Of a stretch of DNA of 64,000 nucleotides, positions 24,464-32,535 are shown piece after piece (within the stretch, counting starts at the first letter, position 1; each line of letters opens with the position of its first letter). A program made the translations under genes and the position numbers. The DNA comes from Kitasatospora aureofaciens (lineage in GTDB: Bacteria; Actinomycetota; Actinomycetes; Streptomycetales; Streptomycetaceae). The DNA lies in contig NZ_JPRF03000032.1 in assembly GCF_001188955.3 (NCBI RefSeq), positions 186,001 to 250,000 on the forward strand, read 5' to 3'. The notes beneath the pieces were generated by a model, which ran no database searches, was not told the DNA's origin, and worked only from the letters and a program-made list of their open reading frames with translations.

Positions 24464-26011
24464 ATGTTCAAGAGACTTGTCGCGGTGGCCGGTACGAGCG
24501 CCGTCGTCGCGGGCGGGCTGGCCTTAGCCGCCGTCCCCGCGCACGCCGCCCAGGCGGCCGACCTGACGTCCACCATCGCCCTGGACGACTGCTCGGCCTC
24601 GCTGGTCCGGTTCCCGGCCTCGGTGGCCGGCGACCGGGCCATGATGCTCACCAACGGGCACTGCCTGCCCACCATGCCCCCGTACGGCCAGGTCATCCAG
24701 AACGTCAGCGCCAGCCGCAGCGGCACCCTGCTGGACGGTGCCGGCAACAGCCTCGGCACCGTCCAGGCCGACAAGGTGATCTACGCGACGATGACCGGTA
24801 CCGACGTCGCGCTCTACGAACTCACCGACACCTACGGCTCGATCAGTTCCAAGTACGGCGCCACCGCGCTGACCGTCAACGACGCCCACCCCACCGACGG
24901 CGCCTCGATGTACATCCCGTCCTCGTACTGGAAGCAGGTCTGGAACTGCTCCGTCAACGGGTTCGTGCCCACCCTGCGCGAGGACCAGTGGACCTGGCAC
25001 GACTCGCTGCGCTACAGCTCCGGCTGCAACACCACGCACGGCACGTCCGGTTCGCCGATCATCGACTCCGCGAGCGGGCGGATCGTCGGCATCAACAACA
25101 CCGGCAACGACGACGGCGAGATGTGCACCCTCAACAACCCCTGTGAGGTCGCCGCCGACGGGTCCACCACGGCCACCAAGGGCCAGAGCTACGGCGAGGA
25201 GACCTACTGGTTCACCACCTGCCTGAACTCCAGCCGCGCCATCGACCTCACCGTGCCCGGCTGCCTGCTCACCAAGCCGGCCGGCGCCGCCGTGTCGGTG
25301 GCCAGCCCCGGTGACCAGTCCACCGCGGTCGGCGGTGCGGTGAGCCTCCAGATCAACGCCTCCGGCGGCACCGCCCCGCTGTCCTACCGCGCGACCGGCC
25401 TGCCCGCCGGGCTGTCGATCAACTCCTCGACCGGCCTGATCTCCGGCACCGTCTCCACCGCCGGCAGCTCCACCGTCACCGTCACCGTCACCGACGCGGC
25501 CGGCAAGTCGGCCACCACCAGCTTCGGCTGGACGGTCGCCGGCAGCGGCGGCGGCTCCTGCACCCCGGCGCAGCTGCTCGGCAACCCGGGCTTCGAGACG
25601 GGCTCGGCGGCGCCGTGGACGGCTTCGAGCGGCGTGGTCGACAACAGCTCCTCGGAGGCGGCCCACGGCGGAAGCTGGAAGGCCTACCTGGACGGCTACG
25701 GCAGCAGCCACACCGACACCCTGTCCCAGACGGTCACCGTCCCGGCGGGCTGCAAGGCGACGCTGAGCTTCTGGCTGCACATCGACACCGCCGAGACCGG
25801 CTCGACGGCGTACGACAAGCTGACCGTGTCGGTGAACGGCACCACGCTGAAGACCTACTCCAACGCGGACGCCGCGGCCGGCTACCAGCAGCGCACCTTC
25901 GACCTGTCCGCCTACGCGGGCAAGAGCGTCACCCTGAAGTTCACCGGCACCGAGGACTCCTCGCTGCAGACCAGCTTCGTGATCGACGACACCTCGATCC
26001 AGACCAGCTGA
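24464..26011 (+). CDS. secreted trypsin-like serine protease with Ig-like and carbohydrate-binding-like domains
   Basis: The 515-aa precursor has a signal peptide (to about AHAAQA, residue 31) and a chymotrypsin-fold domain with H66 in LTNGHC, D114 in GTDVALYEL and S195 in HGTSGSP. An Ig-like putative-Ig domain (about 275-360, ending in SFGWTV) and a jelly-roll binding module (about 370-515) follow. Codon 21, inside the signal peptide, is TTA (24524-24526), the rare leucine codon read by bldA tRNA, so translation should depend on developmental stage. AAGGAG lies 4 nt before the ATG, and a strong terminator follows. Confidence 0.93.
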   Translation: MFKRLVAVAGTSAVVAGGLALAAVPAHAAQAADLTSTIALDDCSASLVRFPASVAGDRAMMLTNGHCLPTMPPYGQVIQNVSASRSGTLLDGAGNSLGTVQADKVIYATMTGTDVALYELTDTYGSISSKYGATALTVNDAHPTDGASMYIPSSYWKQVWNCSVNGFVPTLREDQWTWHDSLRYSSGCNTTHGTSGSPIIDSASGRIVGINNTGNDDGEMCTLNNPCEVAADGSTTATKGQSYGEETYWFTTCLNSSRAIDLTVPGCLLTKPAGAAVSVASPGDQSTAVGGAVSLQINASGGTAPLSYRATGLPAGLSINSSTGLISGTVSTAGSSTVTVTVTDAAGKSATTSFGWTVAGSGGGSCTPAQLLGNPGFETGSAAPWTASSGVVDNSSSEAAHGGSWKAYLDGYGSSHTDTLSQTVTVPAGCKATLSFWLHIDTAETGSTAYDKLTVSVNGTTLKTYSNADAAAGYQQRTFDLSAYAGKSVTLKFTGTEDSSLQTSFVIDDTSIQTS

Positions 26012-26025
26012 CGCCCGATCGGTAG

Positions 26026-26055
26026 AGGGCCCGGCGGCTTCGGCCGCCGGGCCCT
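26026..26055 (+). terminator. 13-bp stem with TTCG tetraloop
   Basis: Arms 26026-26038 and 26043-26055 are perfect complements closed by a very stable TTCG loop, 14 bp after the protease stop. Confidence 0.9.
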
Positions 26056-26160
26056 GCTGTTTGCTCCGGCTTCGTTCAACTCCCTGCACCTGCCGGACAG
26101 CGTTCCGCAGTCGGCGGCGAACTTCCCGCCGCCGGGGCCCTGACCGGATCGGGGGCGTCC

Positions 26161-26166
26161 TATGCT
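26161..26166 (+). promoter_or_regulatory. -10 element of a probable leaderless promoter
   Basis: TATGCT ends 6 nt before the ATG of the HAD phosphatase, and no ribosome binding site is present, so transcription probably starts at the start codon. Confidence 0.45.
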
Positions 26167-26172
26167 CATCGG

Positions 26173-26838
26173 ATGATCGAGCCGATAGAACTGGTGATAT
26201 TCGACTGCGACGGCGTCCTGGTGGACAGCGAGGTGATCGCCGTGCGCGTCCTGGTGCAGCTAGGGGAGGAGTTCGGCTGGCCGCTCACCGAGGCCGAGGC
26301 GATCGAGCGGTTCGTCGGGCGGTCCGAGGCGGCCAACCACGCGATGGTCGCCGAGCGGTTCGACGAGGAGACCGCGACGCTGTTCGACAAGCGCTTCCGA
26401 GAGCTGCACGCCGAGGCCGTGGACGCAGGGCTGACTCCGGTGGACGGCCTGCCGGAGGTGCTGGACGCGTTGGAGACGCTGGCGCTGCCGACCTGTGTGG
26501 CGTCCAGCGGGACGCACGAGAAGATGCGCCACACCCTGGGCCGCACCGGCCTGTACGGCCGGTTCGAGGGCCGGATCTTCAGCGCCACCGAGGTCGGGCG
26601 CGGCAAGCCCGCGCCCGACCTCTTCCTGCACGCCGCCCGCCGCATGGGCGTCGATCCGGCCCGCTGCCTGGTCGTCGAGGACAGCGGGCCCGGCGTGCAG
26701 GCCGCCCGCGCCGCCGGGATGCGCGCCCTCGGCTACGCGGGCGGCGTGACGGCGGCGGAGCGGCTGGCCGGGCCGGGCACGGTCGTGTTCGACGACATGC
26801 GCGAGCTGCCCGGCCTCATCGCCGCCTACCAGGGGTAG
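26173..26838 (+). CDS. HAD-superfamily phosphatase (beta-phosphoglucomutase-like)
   Basis: The 221-aa protein has all four HAD motifs: FDCDGVLVDSE (nucleophile D11, acid D13), the ASSGTHEK threonine/serine motif, GKPAPDLFLHAA lysine, and VVEDSGPGVQAA acidic motif. The helical cap after motif I (about residues 18-85) is of the type found in beta-phosphoglucomutase and small sugar-phosphate phosphatases. The substrate is unknown. Its last 13 bp overlap the end of the convergent SDR gene. Confidence 0.92.
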   Translation: MIEPIELVIFDCDGVLVDSEVIAVRVLVQLGEEFGWPLTEAEAIERFVGRSEAANHAMVAERFDEETATLFDKRFRELHAEAVDAGLTPVDGLPEVLDALETLALPTCVASSGTHEKMRHTLGRTGLYGRFEGRIFSATEVGRGKPAPDLFLHAARRMGVDPARCLVVEDSGPGVQAARAAGMRALGYAGGVTAAERLAGPGTVVFDDMRELPGLIAAYQG

Positions 26839-27572
26839 TTGCCGCCCTCCGGGTGGAAGAACTGGCCGCTCGGCCCCGCCAGCGCCTCGCCCAGCTGGCG
26901 GGCGATCCGGCGGCCGCCCTCCTCGACGCTGGACGGCCCGGAGTGGTGGTTGAGGTCGGTCGCGCAGTGGCCCGGCTCCAGCGAGCTGACCTTGATGCCG
27001 GCGTCCCGCAGACTGCGGGCGTAGACCAGGGTGACGGCGTTGAGCGCGGCCTTGGAGGTGTTGTAGCCGAGCAGCATGGCGTGCTCCCCGGCCGGGTGGT
27101 CGAGGTCGGTGAGGACGGCGGAGCTGCCGAGGCCGCTGGAGACGTTGCCGATCAGGCCGGCCGGGGACCTGCGCAGCGGCGGCAGCATGGCGTTGGTGAC
27201 GGCGACGACGCCGAACACGTTGGTCTCGTACGTCTCGCGCAGGTCGTCGAGGGGCAGGGTCTCCGGGGTGGTGCCGAAGTCCCGGGTGATGCCCGCGTTG
27301 TTGACCAGGGTGTCCAGCCGGCCGTACTCGGCGGCGATCAGTTCGGCCGCGGCGGCGATGGTCGCCGGGTCGGTCACGTCCAGGCGGACGGAGCGGGCGT
27401 CCAGGCCCTGCTCGGCCAGCCCGGTGGCGGCCGCGGCGCCGCGCTCGGGGTCGCGGGCGCCGATCAGCACGGTGTGTCCGGCGCGGGCGAGTTCGCCGGC
27501 GGTGGCCAGGCCGATGCCCTTGTTGGCGCCGGTGATCAGGACGATGCGGTGGTTGCCGTGGTTGTCGTTCAT
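26826..27572 (-). CDS. short-chain dehydrogenase/reductase
   Basis: The 248-aa SDR has the cofactor motif TGANKGIG (about 15-22), the NNAG motif, the catalytic serine in NVSSGLGS and the catalytic Y-x-x-x-K in LGYNTSKAAL. The GARDPERG after strand 2 favours NADP(H). The start is the ATG MNDNHGNHRIVLITG. The gene is divergent from an MmyB-type regulator, a pairing often seen in Streptomyces, and is probably controlled by it. Confidence 0.93.
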   Translation of the reverse strand: MNDNHGNHRIVLITGANKGIGLATAGELARAGHTVLIGARDPERGAAAATGLAEQGLDARSVRLDVTDPATIAAAAELIAAEYGRLDTLVNNAGITRDFGTTPETLPLDDLRETYETNVFGVVAVTNAMLPPLRRSPAGLIGNVSSGLGSSAVLTDLDHPAGEHAMLLGYNTSKAALNAVTLVYARSLRDAGIKVSSLEPGHCATDLNHHSGPSSVEEGGRRIARQLGEALAGPSGQFFHPEGGNYPW

Positions 27573-27675
27573 GTGCACCACCTTGGCCGGGCCGTACGAA
27601 GCGCGGGAGAGCACTGCCGAGGGTGGTACCGGCGGTCCCATGGTCGGCGCGCGGCGGCAGGGCCAGACTTGGGGT

Positions 27676-28530
27676 GTGGAACACGTGGACCGGGCGGAGC
27701 TGGCCGCCTTCCTGCGGCGCTGGCGCGCCCGCATCCAGCCCGCCGACGTCGGCCTGCCGGCCGGGGGCCGGCGCCGCACCCCGGGCCTGCGCCGCCAGGA
27801 GGTCGCTCAGCTCGCCGGGATGTCGGTGGAGTACTACATCCGGCTCGAACAGGGCCGCGGCCCGCGCCCGTCCCGGCAGATGATCGGGGCGATCAGCCGG
27901 GCCCTGCGGCTGTCCGAGGACGAGACCGCCCACCTGCACCACCTGGTCGGCGAGCCGCCGCTGCCCCCGAGCGCCATGCCCCGCGACGTAAGGCCCGGCA
28001 TCCTGCACCTGCTCGACCGGCTGGACGACACCCCGGCCATGGTCTGCAGCGCCGCCCGCGACGTCCTCGCCTGGAACGCCATGGCAGCCGCCCTGCTCGG
28101 CGACTTCTCCGCCCTGCCGCCCGGCGAGCGCAACCTGATCTGGCGCTTCTTCACCGACCCGGACGCCCGCGCCCTCCACGACCCCGCCGGGCAGGCCGAC
28201 TTCGCCCGCCGCGCGGTCGCCGACCTTCGCTCCGCCGCCGCCCGCTACCCCGCCGACAGCGACCTGCGCCGCCTGGTCGACCGGCTGCTCGCGGGCAGCG
28301 CCGAGTTCCGCGACCTGTGGGCCCGTCAGGACGTCGAAGTGCGCCGCTCGACCAGCAAGCGCATCGTGCACCCGGTGGTCGGCCCACTCGACCTCGACTG
28401 CGAGGCACTCCACGACCCGCACCGGGACCAGTGGACGATCTTCTACACGGCCGCCCCCGGCACCCCCTCGCACTCCGCGCTGCGGCTACTGAAGGTGGTG
28501 GGGAGTCAGGACCTCGCGGTGCGGGACTGA
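27676..28530 (+). CDS. XRE-family regulator with MmyB-type ligand-binding domain
   Basis: The 284-aa protein has an N-terminal helix-turn-helix (about residues 10-75; RQEVAQLAGMSVEYYIRLEQ with the RGPRPS turn) and a C-terminal MmyB-like domain (about 105-280; DVLAWNAMAAALLGDF, RNLIWRFFTDPDARALHD). MmyB-type domains are thought to bind fatty-acid-like ligands. The start is the GTG giving VEHVDRAELAAFL, with GGGG just before it. It shares a 103-bp control region with the divergent SDR gene, so the SDR is the likely target. Confidence 0.9.
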   Translation: MEHVDRAELAAFLRRWRARIQPADVGLPAGGRRRTPGLRRQEVAQLAGMSVEYYIRLEQGRGPRPSRQMIGAISRALRLSEDETAHLHHLVGEPPLPPSAMPRDVRPGILHLLDRLDDTPAMVCSAARDVLAWNAMAAALLGDFSALPPGERNLIWRFFTDPDARALHDPAGQADFARRAVADLRSAAARYPADSDLRRLVDRLLAGSAEFRDLWARQDVEVRRSTSKRIVHPVVGPLDLDCEALHDPHRDQWTIFYTAAPGTPSHSALRLLKVVGSQDLAVRD

Positions 28531-29171
28531 GCCGCCTGCCGCAGCGCGGGGACGGCGAGGTCGAGGAACTCGCGTACGGGGCCCGGACCGTCGCCGCCCG
28601 CCGGGACGGCGAGGCAGGTTTTCACGGGTGGGAAGTCGGTGACCGGGAGATAGACCAGGTCGGGGCGGGAGTAGGAGCCCGTGATGCTCACCGGGACGAG
28701 GGCGACACCCTGCCCGGCGGCGATGAGCTCGAACTTCTCGTCCAGGGTGTAGGTCCGCCGGGCCCGGGTGTCGAGGACCGGCTCGCCGTCGAGGTCGGCC
28801 GTGGTGAGGCTCGAGCGGGCGGCCAGCGGGTGGGTCACGGGCAGGCACGCGACCTTGGTCTCCCGGCCGATCGGGACGGTGCGCAGGCCGGTGTCGTCGA
28901 AGGGCCGCCGCAGGTAGCCGACGTGGGCACGGCCGTCGCGCAGCGGCGCGTCCTGCTCCCACCAGCGCAGCGGCAGCACGTCGACCGTGACGTGGGGGTG
29001 GCGGGCCGTGAACGCCCGGATCGCCTCCGACACGCGCAGGCCGGGGGAGAAGGCGACCACCAGCCGCTGCTCGCCCCGCGCGGCCTCGCGCACCCGCTCC
29101 AGGGCGGTGCCCACGGTGGTGGTGATCCGCTGCGCCTCCTCGTACAACTGCTCTCCGGCGGCGGTCGGAAT
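28506..29171 (-). pseudogene. LysR-type regulator lacking its DNA-binding domain
   Basis: The frame encodes a nearly complete LysR effector domain (VVAFSPGLRVSEAIRAFTARHP, VGYLRRPFDD, AAGQGVALVPVSI). It becomes recognisable at PTAAGEQLYEEAQRI, the family's linker helix, and nothing upstream resembles the usual 60-residue winged helix. The sequence there is instead the 5' region of the DUF4291 gene on the other strand. The break is near 29170. It is most likely a remnant cut when the neighbouring DNA arrived. Confidence 0.75.
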
Positions 29172-29233
29172 GGGGCCGCACGCGGTGGGAAACCGTTGGC
29201 GGCACCCGTACGGCGGATGGCAACGTGCGGTGC

Positions 29234-29797
29234 ATGACGCCGCAGCATCAGATCCGTGCCGACTACGATGCCCGTACCATCGTTGTCTACCAGGCATACT
29301 CATCCACGATCGCCGACGCCGCACTGCGGGCGGGACGCTTCGTCACCCCGTTCTCGTTCCAGCGAATGACGTGGATCAAGCCCTCGTTCCTGTGGCTGAT
29401 GCACCGCAGCAACTGGGCCCGCAAGCCAGGGCAGGAGCGCGTCCTCGCAGTGCGGATGACACGGGAAGGCTGGGAGCAGGCCCTGTCCCAGGCCGTACAT
29501 ACGACCGCGGATCCAAAGGCAGTGGCTCAAGCTGCCGTGCACCTGCAGTGGGACCCCGAGCGCTCGCTGCGTGGAGCGGCTCTGAACCACTACAGCATCC
29601 AGGTCGGAATCGGTCGCCACCTGATCCGCACGTTCGCCGAAGAATGGGTCGTCGGCCTCACTGACCTCACCCCGCAGGTCCACAAGGCCGCAGCGCTCGT
29701 CCGGAACGGACGCGCCGCCCAGGCGCAGCGACTCCTGCCCGCAGAGCGCGTCTACCCGATGAGCCGGACCATGGAAGCGCACCTATCGCCGATGTAG
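29234..29797 (+). CDS. DUF4291 family protein
   Basis: The 187-aa protein matches the DUF4291 family along its length: RADYDARTIVVYQAYS at the start, RMTWIKPSFLWLMHRSNWA in the middle, VHLQWDPERSL, QVGIGRHLIRTFAEEWV and the ending LLPAERVYP. The biochemical role of the family is not known to me. No good ribosome binding site precedes the ATG. Base composition is visibly less GC-rich than in the neighbours, and the gene begins where a LysR gene is cut off, which suggests transfer into this site. Confidence 0.85.
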   Translation: MTPQHQIRADYDARTIVVYQAYSSTIADAALRAGRFVTPFSFQRMTWIKPSFLWLMHRSNWARKPGQERVLAVRMTREGWEQALSQAVHTTADPKAVAQAAVHLQWDPERSLRGAALNHYSIQVGIGRHLIRTFAEEWVVGLTDLTPQVHKAAALVRNGRAAQAQRLLPAERVYPMSRTMEAHLSPM

Positions 29798-29956
29798 ATC
29801 CCAGTCGACCAGCAAAGACAGCTCCTCGTCCCCGATTCCCGGCCCCATGACGTAGACGAGAAACGGCCGGCGGTCGTCGACTTCACCGGAGTCCTTGATA
29901 CCGAGCCGGTGGGCGAGCACGTTGAGGTCGTAGCCGCCAGTGCGCCTCCAGCTCAT
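29783..29956 (-). CDS. 57-aa small protein, translationally coupled to the upstream gene
   Basis: The ATG overlaps the stop of the preceding gene in the arrangement TAATG, a classic coupling signal. The frame (MSWRRTGGYDLNVLAHRLGI, later DRRPFLVYVMGPGIGDEELS) reads as a compact mixed alpha/beta protein, not a random frame. It overlaps the last 15 bp of the convergent DUF4291 gene. No domain is recognised. It could be the partner of the 267-aa protein, or a C-terminal piece split from a longer ancestor. Confidence 0.5.
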   Translation of the reverse strand: MSWRRTGGYDLNVLAHRLGIKDSGEVDDRRPFLVYVMGPGIGDEELSLLVDWDLHRR

Positions 29957-30759
29957 TATTCAATGCCGGCGGGCAGACACCACTCGAAGGGGAAGAGGTC
30001 TGCGGCCCAGGCGGGGTCGGAAGAGGCGGCGGGAGTGCGCAGGAAGGTGCGGTGGCGGAGGAGTTCGCGACGTTCGGCGGGGGTGAGGAGGCGCTCGTCG
30101 GGCCCGAGGTTGTGAGGAGCGTCGGGGTGGAGGTCGGGGCGGCCGTCGATCGGGGCGTCCTCGGCGGCGTTCAGCAGGTCGCCGTCGGGGGTGCGGTAGT
30201 CGAGGCGGAAGTCGGTGCTCCACTGGGAGTTGCTGCCCCAGCCCTGGGAGAGGTCGCGGGTGGGGCGATGGGCGCGGCGGTGGGTCCAGTAGAGCGGCCA
30301 GCGGTCGGCCACCCCGCGCTCGGCGTGGGCGGCGCCGGCCCTGACTCGGACGCCGGCGCGGCTGAACAGCAGCTCGCCGAGCATCAGGCCGGGCCAGCGG
30401 GCGCCGAGGATCTCGATGGGGGTGTCCGGGTCGTCGGCCTGTTCGACCTCGGTGATCTCGTGCAGGAAGGGGTCGAAGGGGGAGAGGGTGTCGAAGGGGG
30501 TCATGCCGAGGGCGGTGAAGAGGAGGAGGTAGGGCGGGAGCTGGGGGTCGAGGAGGAGGAAGTCGCTGACGCGGCTGAGGGCGTAGAGCTCTTCGAGGAG
30601 GTCCCCGTTGTCGGCCCACCAGCGGTCGTGAGGGGTGGCGGTGATGCGGAGACGGGCTCGGTAGTCGTCGGTGGCGGCCTGGGCGAGCCAGGGGGCGATG
30701 ACGTCCTCGTAGGGGCTTTCGGTGTCGAGTAGTACCTCGTACAGCGCGCGAGCGTTCAC
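29956..30759 (-). CDS. hypothetical protein (267 aa)
   Basis: No named domain is recognised. The N-terminal half is helical and acidic (ALYEVLLDTESPYEDVIAPW, WWADNGDLLEELYAL), and the C-terminal part is rich in Trp, Arg and Pro (RWPLYWTHRRAHRPTRDLSQ, LLTPAERRELLRHRTFL). No signal peptide or membrane helix is seen. The GTG start was chosen for an AGGA 8 nt upstream; a TTG 13 codons earlier lacks one. Its stop overlaps the start of the 57-aa ORF. Confidence 0.7.
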   Translation of the reverse strand: MNARALYEVLLDTESPYEDVIAPWLAQAATDDYRARLRITATPHDRWWADNGDLLEELYALSRVSDFLLLDPQLPPYLLLFTALGMTPFDTLSPFDPFLHEITEVEQADDPDTPIEILGARWPGLMLGELLFSRAGVRVRAGAAHAERGVADRWPLYWTHRRAHRPTRDLSQGWGSNSQWSTDFRLDYRTPDGDLLNAAEDAPIDGRPDLHPDAPHNLGPDERLLTPAERRELLRHRTFLRTPAASSDPAWAADLFPFEWCLPAGIE

Positions 30760-30816
30760 CCTGGAGATCCTGGCAGGTTTTGCCAAACGGTCGACCAATT
30801 TGATGGTCGGCCCGGA

Positions 30817-30822
30817 TAGCGT
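30817..30822 (+). promoter_or_regulatory. candidate -10 element before the cupin gene
   Basis: TAGCGT ends 8 nt before the cupin ATG and no ribosome binding site is visible. A leaderless or near-leaderless transcript is possible, and the -35 is not clear. Confidence 0.3.
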
Positions 30823-30830
30823 CCCTGGTC

Positions 30831-31139
30831 ATGAGCTTGGTGGACCTGAGGGAATGTGCGGCCCAACTGCCCGACGCCTGGCGCTCGGTGGTGCTGGGAC
30901 GGGTCGGGACGACGGCGGTGAAGGTGCTGCGGATGGACGGCCGGGAACTGGAGCAGGAGGTGCACGGGACGGCCGAGGTGCTGTTCGTTGCTGATGGCGT
31001 CCTGGAACTGGACGTGGAGGGGGAGGCGCTGACGGTCGGCGCCGGTGAACTGTGCCAGGTGCCGGCCGGTGCTCGGCACGCGGTGCGGCCGGGCAGCCGG
31101 GGGACCCTGCTGATCGTGGAGGTCCCCGAGGGGGAGTGA
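30831..31139 (+). CDS. small cupin-domain protein
   Basis: The 102-aa protein is a single cupin barrel: EVHGTAEVLFVADGVLELDV corresponds to cupin motif 1 and LCQVPAGARHAVRPGS to motif 2. Motif 1 normally supplies H-x-H and E; here only partial metal ligands remain (EVHGTAE), while motif 2 keeps the histidine. It may bind metal weakly or be a non-catalytic sensor. It is a single-gene unit with its own terminator. Confidence 0.85.
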   Translation: MSLVDLRECAAQLPDAWRSVVLGRVGTTAVKVLRMDGRELEQEVHGTAEVLFVADGVLELDVEGEALTVGAGELCQVPAGARHAVRPGSRGTLLIVEVPEGE

Positions 31140-31145
31140 TGGACG

Positions 31146-31179
31146 GCGGCGCCTCGCCCGGGATCGGGCGAGGCGCCGC
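31146..31179. terminator. 15-bp perfect bidirectional terminator
   Basis: Arms 31146-31160 and 31165-31179 pair perfectly over a GGAT loop. It lies between the ends of the convergent cupin and DUF397 genes. Confidence 0.9.
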
Positions 31180-31189
31180 AGGGTGCCGA

Positions 31190-31414
31190 CTAGAGGAGAC
31201 CGAAGTCGAACTCTCCTATGGCGACGGCCTGGATGAACGAGGCGTGCGCCGCGCGGTCGAAGGCGAGAGCAGGACCGGAGGGGTCCTTGCTGTCTCGGAT
31301 CGCGACCGCCTCGGGAAGGAAGGCACACTCAACGCAGTTGTCGTTACCCCCGCTATAGCTTGACTTCCGAAAAGCGAGCCCGGTGGCGGAAGCGTTGGGG
31401 TAGTAGTAGGTCAC
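31190..31414 (-). CDS. DUF397 small regulatory protein
   Basis: The 74-aa protein shows the DUF397 signature: FRKSSYSGGNDNCVECAF, VAIRDSKDPSGPALAF and a terminal hydrophobic strand. DUF397 proteins are typically encoded beside Scr1/WhiJ-type regulators in Streptomyces and are thought to modulate them. The GTG start overlaps the regulator's stop (GTGA), so the pair is co-translated. Confidence 0.93.
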   Translation of the reverse strand: MTYYYPNASATGLAFRKSSYSGGNDNCVECAFLPEAVAIRDSKDPSGPALAFDRAAHASFIQAVAIGEFDFGLL

Positions 31415-32259
31415 TTGAGTTTGTCTCTCTGTGCGGTGATGAAATCGAGCGATGAGTCGACCGGCAAAGCTTCAGCCGTGATCTCCTGGAACTTCGCTCG
31501 GTAGATCTCCACGTCGTTTGGGTGCTCAACCCAGAGGCTGCTGATCAGCCCTTCCGCGAGGACGACGTCCAGGTCCGCACGTTGGGGAAACCCGAGCAGG
31601 GCGAAGGCTCCTGCCATTCCGGGGTGGATTGCTGCTCCTGCCGGCATGACCTGGATGTTGACATTGGACAGGCGGCTCAACGAGACGAGCTTGTCCAGTT
31701 GGGCGGACATGATGTCGGGGCGGTTGGCATTTGCGCACAGCGCCGTCTCATGGATGACGGCCCAGACTTGGACTGGGTTCGGCCGGGTGAGGATCGATTG
31801 TCGTGCCATTCGGACCTGGACCATGTCCTCGACCGTTCCGCTGGACTCGGTTCGAAGCCGGTCGATGACAACGCGGGCGTACTCGGGCGTTTGGAAGAGT
31901 CCGGGGATGAATGCCGGTTCGTAGGTCCGCAACGTCGAAGCATCGGATTCCAGCAGGATCAGATCCGTGGCGGTCGCGTGAAGCACATCTCGGTAGCTCA
32001 GCCACCAGCCTCGTTTGCTGCCGTCTTTGGTAATGGCGATCAGCCCGGCTCGGAAGTCCTCATCGTCACACCCGTAGTAGTCGAGGAGCTTGTTGACGTC
32101 CTCGATCTTTGCTGCGGTGTGAGCTGTCTCGATCCGAGTGAGCTTGGGCTGGCTCATGCCGGTGGCCTCTGCGACCACCTCTGCGGTGAGCTTCCGCTCC
32201 TCACGGAGCTTTCGCAGCACGCCGCCGAGCCTCCGTCGGCGCACGGTCGAGACTGCCAT
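31411..32259 (-). CDS. Scr1/WhiJ-family XRE regulator (DUF5753)
   Basis: The 282-aa protein has an N-terminal helix-turn-helix (about residues 9-65; LRKLREERKLTAEVVAEATG, MSQPKLTRIE) and a DUF5753 domain (about 95-275; RTYEPAFIPGLFQTPEYAR, VIHETALCA, IQVMPAGAAIHPGMAGAFAL). WhiJ-like proteins control development together with DUF397 and AbaA-like partners. AGGAGGGG lies about 8 nt before the ATG. A HATPase gene is divergently transcribed, giving the standard three-part arrangement. Confidence 0.93.
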   Translation of the reverse strand: MAVSTVRRRRLGGVLRKLREERKLTAEVVAEATGMSQPKLTRIETAHTAAKIEDVNKLLDYYGCDDEDFRAGLIAITKDGSKRGWWLSYRDVLHATATDLILLESDASTLRTYEPAFIPGLFQTPEYARVVIDRLRTESSGTVEDMVQVRMARQSILTRPNPVQVWAVIHETALCANANRPDIMSAQLDKLVSLSRLSNVNIQVMPAGAAIHPGMAGAFALLGFPQRADLDVVLAEGLISSLWVEHPNDVEIYRAKFQEITAEALPVDSSLDFITAQRDKLK

Positions 32260-32327
32260 GTTGTCCCCTCCTGAGCTGTCAGTTGACCAGTCTGCCTGTG
32301 TGAAGGGCACCAGCGCTACCGACAACT

Positions 32328-32343
32328 GGCAGTCCTGACTGCC
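32328..32343. promoter_or_regulatory. 7-bp inverted repeat in the WhiJ-like/HATPase control region
   Basis: GGCAGTC ct GACTGCC is a perfect inverted repeat roughly midway in the 276-bp divergent region. It is a candidate operator for the Scr1-type regulator. A GCATATATGC palindrome lies about 20 bp further on (32362-32371), in a low-GC segment that probably holds a promoter. Confidence 0.4.
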
Positions 32344-32535
32344 GAATTCAGGTTCGATTTGCATATATGCGATTTCTTGCGAAGGAGTTGCGTCGAGCAG
32401 CGCATAGGCCCCATGCTGAGCGTAGTCGACCGTGTGCACTCTGTATATGGCGGCCTGTGGCTCGCCGTTGTCCAAGGCGTGCCTGCCGGCATGCGGCGAT
32501 GAGTGATCCATTTCGCCCCCCACGGAGGTTCCTTC

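Noticed and set aside
29234..29797. DUF4291 gene as a toxin or restriction component
   Set aside because: No known function can be tied to the family from sequence here, and no partner gene is adjacent in the same direction.
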